Source of the DNA: Sphingomonadales bacterium UBA7471
GTDB lineage: Bacteria; Pseudomonadota; Alphaproteobacteria; Sphingomonadales; Sphingomonadaceae
Assembly: GCA_002479765.1 (NCBI GenBank)
Contig: DLOZ01000034.1
Span: 1 to 44,800, forward strand
Direction of reading: 5' to 3'
Length of the DNA: 44,800 nucleotides
A program made the translations under genes and the position numbers. Positions 17,542 through 25,387 of the stretch are shown here, piece by piece (the stretch's first letter is position 1; each line of letters starts with the position of its first letter). The notes below the pieces were generated by a model, which had not been told where the DNA came from, searched no databases, and worked only from the letters and a program-made list of their open reading frames with translations.

Positions 17542-18510
17542 ATGACAATGCAGACATTTATGGTCGCGGCTGGAACAATCTTGTTCTTTGTTCTGCTGGC
17601 ACTCGCCTTTGCAGGGCCCAATAGCGGTAAAGCGACGACACGCCGTCTTGGTGCTATCAAAATGCGGCATTCGGACAGTGCCGACGCGCGCGTGGAACAG
17701 CAAATGCGCAAGATGGTGGCTGCGCGCCGCCCGCTCATTTTCGCCGACGGCCAGCAGATCAACTACGCCGATAAGCTGCGCTTGCGCCTGACACAAACCG
17801 GCCAAAAATGGACGTTGCAGCAATATATGTACGCGTCGGGCGGCCTTACTTTTGTCATCATGGCCATTCTCTTGCTCAATGGCGCGCCGTTCCTTGTTGG
17901 CGTTGCTTGCGGGCTTCTAATCGGGGCTGGCTTGCCGCACATGGTCGTCAACTCCCTCATCGGCCGGCGTATCAAAAATTTCACCGCGAATTTTCCTGAC
18001 GCCATCGAACTTTTGGTGCGTGGTTTGAAATCAGGCATGCCGGTGAGCGAAACGCTGAGCGTGATCGCAAAGGAAATTGCCGGTCCTGTTGGCGAAGAAT
18101 TCAAATTGATCGTCGAGAAAATCAAAATCGGCAAAAGCATGGAAGACGCGATGCAAGACACGGCCGATCGGCTTGGCACCCCGGAATTCCAGTTTTTCGT
18201 TATCACCTTGGCTATTCAGCGCGAAACGGGCGGCAACTTGGCCGAAACACTCGCCAACCTTGCGGATGTTTTGCGCAAGCGCGCGCAGATGAAGCTCAAA
18301 ATTCGCGCAATGTCATCGGAATCCAAGGCATCGGCCTATATCGTCGGGTCGTTGCCATTTTTCGTGTTCGGTATGATCTGGACGATTAACCAGGAATATC
18401 TCGAAGGTTTTTTCCATGAACCACGTTTGATGATCGCCGGTGTTGGCGGTGCAGTGTGGATGGCGATCGGCGTGTTCATAATGGCCAAAATGGTCAATTT
18501 CGAAATTTAA
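17542..18510 (+). CDS. tadB: Tad pilus inner-membrane protein TadB (CpaG)
   Basis: TadB and TadC are inner-membrane platform proteins of the type II secretion F family. The 322-residue product has an N-terminal membrane helix (about 5-27), two helices around residues 95-135, the F domain (about 150-275) with FPDAIELLVRGLKSGMP and IQRETGGNLAETL, and a C-terminal helix pair. The length fits TadB. It lies directly after cpaE with only 40 bases between, and before tadC by 21 bases. The CpaF/TadA ATPase that should drive this platform is not encoded next to it. Confidence 0.93.
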   Translation: MTMQTFMVAAGTILFFVLLALAFAGPNSGKATTRRLGAIKMRHSDSADARVEQQMRKMVAARRPLIFADGQQINYADKLRLRLTQTGQKWTLQQYMYASGGLTFVIMAILLLNGAPFLVGVACGLLIGAGLPHMVVNSLIGRRIKNFTANFPDAIELLVRGLKSGMPVSETLSVIAKEIAGPVGEEFKLIVEKIKIGKSMEDAMQDTADRLGTPEFQFFVITLAIQRETGGNLAETLANLADVLRKRAQMKLKIRAMSSESKASAYIVGSLPFFVFGMIWTINQEYLEGFFHEPRLMIAGVGGAVWMAIGVFIMAKMVNFEI

Positions 18511-18531
18511 GTTGGGGGCAGGATAGCAAAA

Positions 18532-19527
18532 ATGATCAATCCGGGTGGACCGCAACTTTTGGGCATGGACGCCATGTGGGTGGCGACATTGCTCTCGGTC
18601 GTGGCGGGCATCGCCGTCATGATTGCCATATATTCCGTTGTTACCGTGCGCGATCCCATGGCCAAGCGCGTGAAGGCGCTGAACGATCGCCGTGAGCAGT
18701 TAAAAGCCGGTATCACCGCGACAACATCGAGAAAGCGCGCCAAGCTTGTCCGCAAAACCGAAACGACAGATAAAATGCGCCAGCTTCTGTCAAAGCTCCA
18801 GGTTTTGCAGGACGATCAGGTCAAGACTATCCAGCAAAAGCTCGCACAGGCGGGCATCCGCCGCAAAGAGCTCGCGGTCTCGGTCATCTTCAGCCGCATG
18901 GTGATGCCGATCATTTTCGGCGGCGGGGCCTGCTTGTGGATTTATGCTCTGGACGGCGTCCCCGACTGGAGCGCGATGAAGAAATTTGGTGCGTTCGCAG
19001 CGGCGACGCTTTTGAGTTACAAGGCCGCCGACCTGTATCTGACCAACCTGGTGACGAAACGCACCGAAGCCATCCGCAAGGGACTTCCCGACGCGCTCGA
19101 CTTGCTCGTGATTTGCGCAGAGGCTGGCTTGACCGTCGATGCCGCGTTCAACCGCGTGGCAAAGGAGCTGGGCCGGGGCTATCCCGAATTGGGCGACGAA
19201 TTTGCGCTCACCGCGATTGAGCTTGGCTTTTTAACCGAACGCCGCGCTGCGTTCGAAAATCTGGCGTACCGCGTCAATCTGGACTCGATCCGGGGCGTTG
19301 TGACAACCATGATCCAGACCGAAAAATATGGTACGCCATTGGCATCGGCATTGCGCGTATTGTCCGCCGAATTCCGCAACGAACGCATGATGCGCGCGGA
19401 AGAAAAGGCCGCCCGTTTGCCCGCCATTATGACGGTGCCGCTGATCCTTTTCATTTTGCCGACGCTGTTCATCGTTATCATAGGGCCAGCCGCCTGCAGG
19501 ATTGGCGACGCGTTTTCGAAACAGTGA
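18532..19527 (+). CDS. tadC: Tad pilus inner-membrane protein TadC (CpaH)
   Basis: TadC partners TadB in the inner-membrane platform. The 331-residue product has an N-terminal helix (about 12-38), a basic cytoplasmic stretch, two helices around 120-165, the F domain with LPDALDLLVICAEAGL and GFLTERRAAFENLA, and a C-terminal helix ending LFIVIIGPA. It ends the recognisable Tad cluster: no tadD (TPR), tadE/F/G or pilin gene follows, and the next gene is on the opposite strand, 25 bases away. Confidence 0.93.
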   Translation: MINPGGPQLLGMDAMWVATLLSVVAGIAVMIAIYSVVTVRDPMAKRVKALNDRREQLKAGITATTSRKRAKLVRKTETTDKMRQLLSKLQVLQDDQVKTIQQKLAQAGIRRKELAVSVIFSRMVMPIIFGGGACLWIYALDGVPDWSAMKKFGAFAAATLLSYKAADLYLTNLVTKRTEAIRKGLPDALDLLVICAEAGLTVDAAFNRVAKELGRGYPELGDEFALTAIELGFLTERRAAFENLAYRVNLDSIRGVVTTMIQTEKYGTPLASALRVLSAEFRNERMMRAEEKAARLPAIMTVPLILFILPTLFIVIIGPAACRIGDAFSKQ

Positions 19528-19552
19528 ACGGGGCGGCATGGCGCCATCCCCT

Positions 19553-20560
19553 TCAGCCCAAACGCACGGTCTGTTCGATAGCGCCGAAAATGCTGTGGCC
19601 AGCATCGTCGCGCACTTCGATGCGGACGACATCGCCATCTTGCAGAAATGGCGTGGTCATTTCGCCCGTCGCGATTTTTTCAACCATGCGCACTTCGGCA
19701 ACACAGCTATAGCCAAGCCCGCCATCGGCGACGGGGCGACCAGGGCCGCCATCGGCATCGCGGTTGGACACGGTGCCGGAACCGATAATCGACCCTGCCC
19801 CCAAATTGCGGGTCTTCGCCAGATGCGCAATCAAGACACCGAAATCGAATGTGCAGTCATCCGACGCCACGGCCCGACCAAATGGCGCGCCGTTCAGATC
19901 GACATTCAATGTCCGGTGCAGCTTGCCGCCCTGCCAATAGGTCCCAAGGCTGTCGGGCGTCACCAACACCGGCGACAAAGCACTGGCGGGTTTGGACTGC
20001 ACAAAGCCAAAGCCTTTTTCCAGTTCCGCCGGGATCAGATTGCGCAGCGATACGTCATTCACAAGGCCCACAAGCCGGATATGCGCCAGCGCCTCTACCG
20101 CCTGCGTGCCCTTTGGCACATCGCCGGTGACGACAACGATCTCCGCCTCAAAATCACAACCCCATGCTGCGTCAGCGAGCAGGATATCATCGCGCGCGCC
20201 CATAAATTCGTCGGACCCGCCCTGATACATTAATGGATCATGCCAAAAACTTTCGGGCAGGACCGCGCCGCGCGCCTTGCGGACCAGTTCGACATGATTG
20301 ACATAGGCAGAGCCGTCCGCCCACTGATATGCGCGGGGCAGCGGGGCGGCCGCGTCATGTTCATGGAAGCGTGCGCGCGGGATGACAGCATGTTCCAGAT
20401 CGGTCGCCAATGCCTCAAGCCGCGGCGCCATATTGTCCCAGTCATCCAGCGCGGCCTGCAAGGTCGGCGCAATATGCGCTGCATCGGCATACCAAGCGAG
20501 ATCATTGGAAACGACAACAAGGTGACCGTCACGACCCGACTTTAATGATGCAAGTTTCAT
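19553..20560 (-). CDS. Fumarylacetoacetate hydrolase family protein
   Basis: The 335-residue product from the ATG at 20560 belongs to the FAH family; a GGAGAG ribosome site lies upstream, and a longer start at 20659 is unlike the family. The N-terminal segment MKLASLKSGRDGHLVVVS matches the bacterial fumarylacetoacetases. The C-terminal FAH domain (about 100-330) has YMGGSDEF-like and DFEAEIVVVTGDVP acidic metal-binding segments and FGVLIAHLAKTRNLGAGSIIG. With maleylacetoacetate isomerase nearby it probably releases fumarate and acetoacetate at the end of tyrosine/homogentisate breakdown. The C13 peptidase gene separates it from the MarR and maiA genes. Confidence 0.88.
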   Translation of the reverse strand: MKLASLKSGRDGHLVVVSNDLAWYADAAHIAPTLQAALDDWDNMAPRLEALATDLEHAVIPRARFHEHDAAAPLPRAYQWADGSAYVNHVELVRKARGAVLPESFWHDPLMYQGGSDEFMGARDDILLADAAWGCDFEAEIVVVTGDVPKGTQAVEALAHIRLVGLVNDVSLRNLIPAELEKGFGFVQSKPASALSPVLVTPDSLGTYWQGGKLHRTLNVDLNGAPFGRAVASDDCTFDFGVLIAHLAKTRNLGAGSIIGSGTVSNRDADGGPGRPVADGGLGYSCVAEVRMVEKIATGEMTTPFLQDGDVVRIEVRDDAGHSIFGAIEQTVRLG

Positions 20561-20660
20561 AATCGCTCTCCAACTTTTGACCATCATGCAACGATATTGC
20601 TGTTGCGGCAACTGTGCCTGTGCGTTTAAACATATGTGCATGGGGTTGGGGCTCGCCAAA

Positions 20661-21605
20661 ATGCGAATGTTTCAAGCAAGTGCCTTGGCACTTTCCCTGT
20701 TCGTCTCCGGATCAGCGTTCAGCCAGCAACAGACCTTTAGCGCCGCCGAGGCCGGGAAAAATGGCTGGTCGATGGAGCAAAACCGCTCTGCCAGATGGCA
20801 TCTTTCGCAACACACGCGGCTGGCCACGGCGATAGCTGGGCTTCAGCCGCAAAAGCCCGGTGTCGTCGATGCCTATGTCATTTCGATTGGGCTCGACTCC
20901 GACGCCGTGTTCGGACGGGAATCGGCGGAAGCGGCCAAAGTTCTGGCGCGCCGCTATGGCGCCGTGGGCAAAACGCTTTTCCTCGCCGCTGGGGCCGACG
21001 ATGCGCCATCGGGCGCGCCGCAGGGTTCGCCGTCCAACCTTGCCGTGGCATTGGCCGCGGTTGCAGGCAAAATGGATCTGAAAGAAGACGTGCTGATTTT
21101 ATTCGCCACCAGCCATGGCGACCCCGTGTCGGGGCTTGCCTATCGTGACGGCAACGACGGCGTCGGTATGATTGCACCGCAGCGATTGTCCGCACTGCTC
21201 GATGGCGTGGGCATCCACCGCCGCATGGTGCTGCTCTCCGCTTGCTATTCAGGGATATTCATTCCGTTGCTGACCAATGACCAGACCGTCATTGTGACCG
21301 CCGCATCGTCGCAACGCACATCCTTCGGCTGCGCGCCGGGCAATGACTGGACCTTTTTTGGCGACGCGCTGGTGAACAATGGCTTACGCAAGCCGCAGAA
21401 ATTTGATGATGCGGTTGCCGAGGCGGTTCAGCTGATTTCCCGATGGGAGAATGTGTTGGAGCTTTTGCCGTCCCGGCCGCAGGTCTTTGTGGGCGAGAAT
21501 GCGCATGTCTGGCTTGATGCGCTGGAAGTCAAAATGCCCAAGACCGAAACCCCGAAAATGGGCCGGCCCGCAATCGCCACCAATTACGAGCCTGCGAGCG
21601 ATTAG
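20661..21605 (+). CDS. Secreted C13 (legumain-like) cysteine peptidase
   Basis: The 314-residue product from the ATG at 20661 has a signal peptide (MRMFQASALALSLFVSG, cleavage probably after SAFS). The C13 family core shows LFATSHGDPV (catalytic His at about residue 152), LSACYSGIFIP (catalytic Cys at about 195), and SSQRTSFGCAPGNDWTFFGDAL, the usual conserved stretch of bacterial C13 proteins. The fold is caspase-like (clan CD). Substrate and role are unknown; a periplasmic or outer-envelope location is inferred. ATG codons at 20634 and 20640 would add a Gly/Leu stretch but not a better signal. It lies alone on plus between fumarylacetoacetate hydrolase and MarR genes on minus. Confidence 0.85.
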   Translation: MRMFQASALALSLFVSGSAFSQQQTFSAAEAGKNGWSMEQNRSARWHLSQHTRLATAIAGLQPQKPGVVDAYVISIGLDSDAVFGRESAEAAKVLARRYGAVGKTLFLAAGADDAPSGAPQGSPSNLAVALAAVAGKMDLKEDVLILFATSHGDPVSGLAYRDGNDGVGMIAPQRLSALLDGVGIHRRMVLLSACYSGIFIPLLTNDQTVIVTAASSQRTSFGCAPGNDWTFFGDALVNNGLRKPQKFDDAVAEAVQLISRWENVLELLPSRPQVFVGENAHVWLDALEVKMPKTETPKMGRPAIATNYEPASD

Positions 21606-21618
21606 GGTCAGGACCTAA
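21602..21618. repeat. 17-base hairpin motif, copy 1
   Basis: TTAGG - loop GTCAGGA - CCTAA. The C13 peptidase stop codon (TAG, 21603-21605) lies in the left arm and the MarR stop (TAG on minus, 21615-21617) in the right arm. A second copy at 40631-40647 has the same loop and stem, with the outer pair T-A replaced by C-G. Confidence 0.6.
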
Positions 21619-22061
21619 CCCAACTCGATGACCCGTGCGCGTAACTGCGCCAGCATGCTCTCCAGCTGCTTCGCCTCACCGCTGCCCAATATCTTCTCAA
21701 GCTCGGCCTCTAACTGCAGCGCCTCCGGCACGATTTGGTCATAGAGGCTGCGCCCCGCGGCCGTCAGGGCCAAATGGTGCGAGCGCCCATCACTGCTGTT
21801 CGGCACGCGGCTCACGAGCGCGCGTTCCTCCAGCATTTTGCACGCACGGTTGACCGTCACCTTGTCCATTGCCGTGGCCGCCACCAACTCGCGCTGCGTT
21901 GCGACCTCTGCCTCCCCCAAAAGCGCCATCACCCGCCATTCGGGCACCTTAAGTGCAAATTTACCGCGATAGGCGCGCGCGATCAGGTCACTGACCGCGT
22001 TTGAGGTAATCGACAATTGATAGGGCAGGAAAGCGCTAAGCTTCAGGGTTTTTTGTGGCAT
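21615..22061 (-). CDS. MarR family transcriptional regulator
   Basis: The 148-residue product (ATG at 22061; a GTG at 22070 adds three residues) has the MarR winged-helix fold: N-terminal dimerisation helix (about 1-30), the winged helix (about 35-105) with ATQRELVAATAMDKVTVNRACKML and SRVPNSSDGRSHHLALT forming the recognition helix and wing, then a C-terminal dimer helix. It lies 37 bases downstream of the maleylacetoacetate isomerase gene, and may regulate the homogentisate genes; this is inferred from position only. The effector is unknown. Confidence 0.88.
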   Translation of the reverse strand: MPQKTLKLSAFLPYQLSITSNAVSDLIARAYRGKFALKVPEWRVMALLGEAEVATQRELVAATAMDKVTVNRACKMLEERALVSRVPNSSDGRSHHLALTAAGRSLYDQIVPEALQLEAELEKILGSGEAKQLESMLAQLRARVIELG

Positions 22062-22097
22062 AAAATTCACTCTATTGTGGCTTGCACCGCGTGTTTG

Positions 22098-22730
22098 TCA
22101 GTCCGGTTTCACCTGATCCGGATGGGCAGCGATGAAGGCCGGTAACGCCGTCAGCGCCGCATCAATCCGCGATAATTTGGGGAACCGGTCCAATGGCGTG
22201 TCCACCCGCCGCGCGTTGGCCATTTGCGGGACAAGGCAGACATCGGCAAGGTTCGGCGCGTCACCGCCAAATAATCCGTCGTCGGGCGCCATATTTTCAA
22301 GCGCGGTGAACCCTTCGATGATCCAATGCCGGTACCAATTATCAACGGCCTCTTGCGACTGCCCCATTTCATCCTTCAAATAACGCAGCACGCGCAGATT
22401 ATCGATTGGGTGAATGTCGGCCGCAATAATCAGCGCCTGCGCCAATGTTTTGGCCCGTTCCGCAGGGTTGGACGACAGCATCGCCGGTTCGGAATATTGG
22501 GCATCGAGATAATCGATGATCGCAAGGCTTTGCGTCAGATCATGGCCATCGATCGACAGCATGGGGACGAAACCTTGCGGGTTGCGCGCGACATAGGCCG
22601 GTGCCTTTTGTTCATTTTCCAGCAGGCTTGTCGGCACGCGAGTGTACGGCACATTTTTGAGATTGAGGACGATGCGCACCCGGTAACTTGCCGAGGAGCG
22701 CCAATAGTCGAACAGAGTAATCGCATTCAT
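22098..22730 (-). CDS. maiA: Maleylacetoacetate isomerase (zeta-class glutathione transferase)
   Basis: This glutathione-dependent enzyme isomerises maleylacetoacetate to fumarylacetoacetate in tyrosine breakdown. The 210-residue product from the ATG at 22730 has the zeta-class motif SSASYRVRIVL (about residues 10-20), the thioredoxin-like N-terminal domain with NPQGFVPML, and the helical GST C-terminal domain (about 85-205). A longer reading to 22805 starts in sequence unlike the family. It is in line with the MarR gene, and a fumarylacetoacetate hydrolase, its pathway neighbour, lies 1.5 kb further on. Confidence 0.92.
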   Translation of the reverse strand: MNAITLFDYWRSSASYRVRIVLNLKNVPYTRVPTSLLENEQKAPAYVARNPQGFVPMLSIDGHDLTQSLAIIDYLDAQYSEPAMLSSNPAERAKTLAQALIIAADIHPIDNLRVLRYLKDEMGQSQEAVDNWYRHWIIEGFTALENMAPDDGLFGGDAPNLADVCLVPQMANARRVDTPLDRFPKLSRIDAALTALPAFIAAHPDQVKPD

Positions 22731-22823
22731 GACGTCACAATTAGCATGGCATTGGTAAAAGGCAAAAGCATTGCAGAACGGCCCGCCCTTGCATATGTCT
22801 GGCACAGCTAAAGAGGACCAAAG

Positions 22824-23246
22824 ATGACCGACGTGAAAAAATGGATGACCGCCGCTGGATTGTTGATGCTGCCCTTATCAGCGCAGGCGGCTTCGCCCAT
22901 TACGGGTCGGTGGGTCACGCAAAGCAAGGACGGCGTCGTCGAAGTCTATCCCTGCGGCGAGAATATATGCGGCAGGCTGTCCAAATTCCTTGTGAACCCG
23001 CCAGCCGGCCCCGGCGCGAAAGACATCAACAATCCGGACAAGGCACTGCGCAGCCGGACAATCTTGGGCATGAATGTTTTGACGGGTTTCAAAGCGGCTG
23101 GTGATGAATGGAAAGGCCAGATTTACGATCCCAAATCGGGCAAAACCTATCGGTCGATTGTCTATAAAGGCAAATCGGGCAATCTGGTCGTCAAAGGATG
23201 CATTGGACCCTTTTGTCAGGCACAAACATGGACACCGGCGCGTTAA
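22824..23246 (+). CDS. DUF2147 family secreted protein
   Basis: The 140-residue product has a signal peptide (MTDVKKWMTAAGLLMLPLS, ending near AQAA) and the DUF2147 family core: ITGRWVTQSKDGVVEVYPCG, CGRLSKFLVNP and the Lys/Gly-rich YDPKSGKTYRS repeat-like segment. Proteins of this family are small beta-rich periplasmic proteins of unknown role. An AGAGGACC-type ribosome site is just upstream. It is convergent with the ABC permease gene; 42 bases lie between their stop codons. Confidence 0.88.
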   Translation: MTDVKKWMTAAGLLMLPLSAQAASPITGRWVTQSKDGVVEVYPCGENICGRLSKFLVNPPAGPGAKDINNPDKALRSRTILGMNVLTGFKAAGDEWKGQIYDPKSGKTYRSIVYKGKSGNLVVKGCIGPFCQAQTWTPAR

Positions 23247-23288
23247 ATACGAACGCACCGGACGCGCATGGTTAGCTGAGCACGCGTA

Positions 23289-24146
23289 TTAAGACCGCAA
23301 TTTCCAGCCCGAACGCAGCAGCAAATAGCAGATAGTGCCAAGCACTATGTTCAGCGCAAGCAGCAAAACCGCGCCAAAAACCACGGGGCTGTCTGCGGCA
23401 CCGATGAAGCCATAACGGAAACCCGAAATTGCATAGAAAAACGGATTGGCGTGGCTGATCGCCTGAAATGTCGGGGCCAGCTTATCAACCGAATAGAATG
23501 TACCCGACAGCAACGCCGCTGGTGCAACAACGAAGTTACTGACCGCCGCCGCATGGTCGAATTTCTCCGCCCAGATTGATGTCATGACGCCAATGAGCGC
23601 CAGCATCATTGAACCCATCAGGCCAAACCACAACACCGCCCACGCATGTGCAGGGGTGACATGCACGCCAGGCCATAAGGCCATCGCAAGCCAGATTGTG
23701 CCGCCCACCAGAAACGCGCGTGTCACCGCCGCAAATGTCAGCGCGGCCAAAACCTCGGCATTGGACAAGGGCGGCATCAGATAATCAACAATGGTGCCCT
23801 GAATTTTACCGACCAGCAAAGAGAAGCTGGAATTGGCAAAGGCATTTTGCATCATACCCATGATGATGAGGCCAGGTGCAATGAAATCCGCAAAGGAAAC
23901 ACCCAGAACCTGTGGCTTCACGCTTCCCAAAGCCACGGTGAAAATAATCAGATACAGCAACGTCGTGATGGCCGGAGCCCATACCGTTTGCATCTGCACC
24001 TTAAAGAAGCGGCGTACTTCTTTCATATATAGGGTTTGAAGCCCAACCCAGTTTACGTTGCGGATATGCCGTTCGCCGTCGGGCAGTTGCACAACGGGGT
24101 TCGCGTCCCTATCTGGGCCATGAGCGCTTTTATGGTGGATAGTCAT
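23289..24146 (-). CDS. ABC-2 type transporter permease
   Basis: The 285-residue product has six membrane helices (first at about 57-77) and the ABC-2 permease pattern, with FIAPGLIIMGMMQNAF, the cytoplasmic IQGTIVDYLMPPLSNAEVL segment and a C-terminal FRYGFIGAADSP. It is most like the YadH/NodJ group, whose members work with a YadG-type ATPase to export an unidentified lipid or polysaccharide-related substrate. No ATP-binding gene lies beside it: downstream is a convergent DUF2147 gene, upstream is divergent gcrA. The ATPase must be elsewhere. Confidence 0.88.
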   Translation of the reverse strand: MTIHHKSAHGPDRDANPVVQLPDGERHIRNVNWVGLQTLYMKEVRRFFKVQMQTVWAPAITTLLYLIIFTVALGSVKPQVLGVSFADFIAPGLIIMGMMQNAFANSSFSLLVGKIQGTIVDYLMPPLSNAEVLAALTFAAVTRAFLVGGTIWLAMALWPGVHVTPAHAWAVLWFGLMGSMMLALIGVMTSIWAEKFDHAAAVSNFVVAPAALLSGTFYSVDKLAPTFQAISHANPFFYAISGFRYGFIGAADSPVVFGAVLLLALNIVLGTICYLLLRSGWKLRS

Positions 24147-24237
24147 CGCGCAATCGACTATCGGCTTGCAGGCTTAACCGCAAGGCGCAAATGCGCCACG
24201 ACTGCGGTATGACACATTAGATATTGGGAAAGTTTCT

Positions 24238-24912
24238 ATGTCCTGGACCGACCAGCGGATTGATCAGTTAAAAGCGCTTTGGGAAAAAGGCCTGACAGCA
24301 AGCCAGATTGCCGAAGAACTTGGTGGTGTTAGCCGCAATGCCGTTATCGGCAAGGCCCATCGCTTGGGACTAAAATCGCGCCCGTCGCCGGTGAAGGCCA
24401 ATGACACAGACAAAAAAGCCGCGCCGAAAAAACCGGCGGCTGCAGCGCCCGTTAAGGCAGCGGCCCCAGCCGCACCTGCGCGCGCCCGCGCCGCTGCACC
24501 TGTGGCTGAGCCTGTCGCGCCCGTGCCCGCAGATGACGATGCCGCCAACGCACCTGTCCAGCGCGCATCGGCGATGCCACGTGTTGTGTCGATCGGACCT
24601 GGCGGTTTCATGCGTCAGGGCCCCGGCGATCAGCAAGCCCCCATTCCGCCAGCACCGCCACGCCGCCTTGTACCGGCAAAGCCAAGCCCCGAAATGGCCG
24701 ACAAAACATCGTTGCTGGATTTGAACGAGCGTATTTGCCGTTGGCCCTTGGGTCACCCCGGTGAAGCCGATTTCCATTTCTGCGGCGAGGCGGTAAACCC
24801 CGGTTTTCCATACTGCGTCGAACATTGCGGCCGCGCCTATCAGGCGCAGCTTCCACGCGGTGTGCGCCGTCCTCCGCCCCCCATGCCGTTCGGCGGACCA
24901 AGGGTTCGTTAA
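24238..24912 (+). CDS. gcrA: GcrA-type cell-cycle regulator
   Basis: GcrA binds sigma70-RNA polymerase and activates promoters carrying CcrM-methylated GANTC sites in alphaproteobacteria. The 224-residue product has the DNA-binding helix-turn-helix SWTDQRIDQLKALWEKGLTA at the N terminus (about 2-50), an Ala/Pro-rich linker (about 55-130), and a C-terminal sigma-binding domain with CRWPLGHPGEADFHFCGE and FPYCVEHCGRAYQ. It has a typical length for the family. It is divergent from the ABC permease and is followed by a thioesterase gene after 19 bases. Confidence 0.95.
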   Translation: MSWTDQRIDQLKALWEKGLTASQIAEELGGVSRNAVIGKAHRLGLKSRPSPVKANDTDKKAAPKKPAAAAPVKAAAPAAPARARAAAPVAEPVAPVPADDDAANAPVQRASAMPRVVSIGPGGFMRQGPGDQQAPIPPAPPRRLVPAKPSPEMADKTSLLDLNERICRWPLGHPGEADFHFCGEAVNPGFPYCVEHCGRAYQAQLPRGVRRPPPPMPFGGPRVR

Positions 24913-24931
24913 GGCCATATTGAGATAAAGC

Positions 24932-25315
24932 ATGGATCATCCATTTGCGGATCTCATCGGATTAACATTAGATCAACAAGGCGGCGGCAGCAGCAGATCT
25001 TCGCTGTTGGTCGATAATCGGCATCTAAATCCGCACGGTGTTGTGCATGGCGCTGTCCTTTACGCAATGGCGGATACAGGCATGGGCGCGGCGCTGTATT
25101 CGACACTCGATGCTGGATATGCGTGCGCGACAATTGATATCTCGATCAGCTATTTCCGGCCCGTCGCGCAGGGCCAGTTGCTGTGCGAAACCGTTTTGGA
25201 CAATAAGGGCCGAACCATTGCCCATTTAACCGCCCGTATCACGCAGAATGACAAGTTGGTTGCGCAGGCAAGTGGCAATTTCGCCATTATGTCCACGCCC
25301 CCGGAAAGACGCTGA
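24932..25315 (+). CDS. PaaI-type hotdog thioesterase
   Basis: The 127-residue product has the hotdog fold of the PaaI/4HBT family: NPHGVVHGAVLYAMADTGMG, which carries the HGG-like catalytic motif and active-site Asp, and TIDISISYFRPVAQGQL afterwards. It probably hydrolyses an acyl-CoA, most likely aromatic or short-chain; the substrate is unknown. It follows gcrA by 19 bases and precedes parE by about 70. Confidence 0.88.
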   Translation: MDHPFADLIGLTLDQQGGGSSRSSLLVDNRHLNPHGVVHGAVLYAMADTGMGAALYSTLDAGYACATIDISISYFRPVAQGQLLCETVLDNKGRTIAHLTARITQNDKLVAQASGNFAIMSTPPERR

Positions 25316-25387
25316 TCCGGTTTATTTCCACAGCCGAGTTTCGTTCGACTGTTGCGCCGCCAACTCTCCCGCGCCTATAGCATGGTT

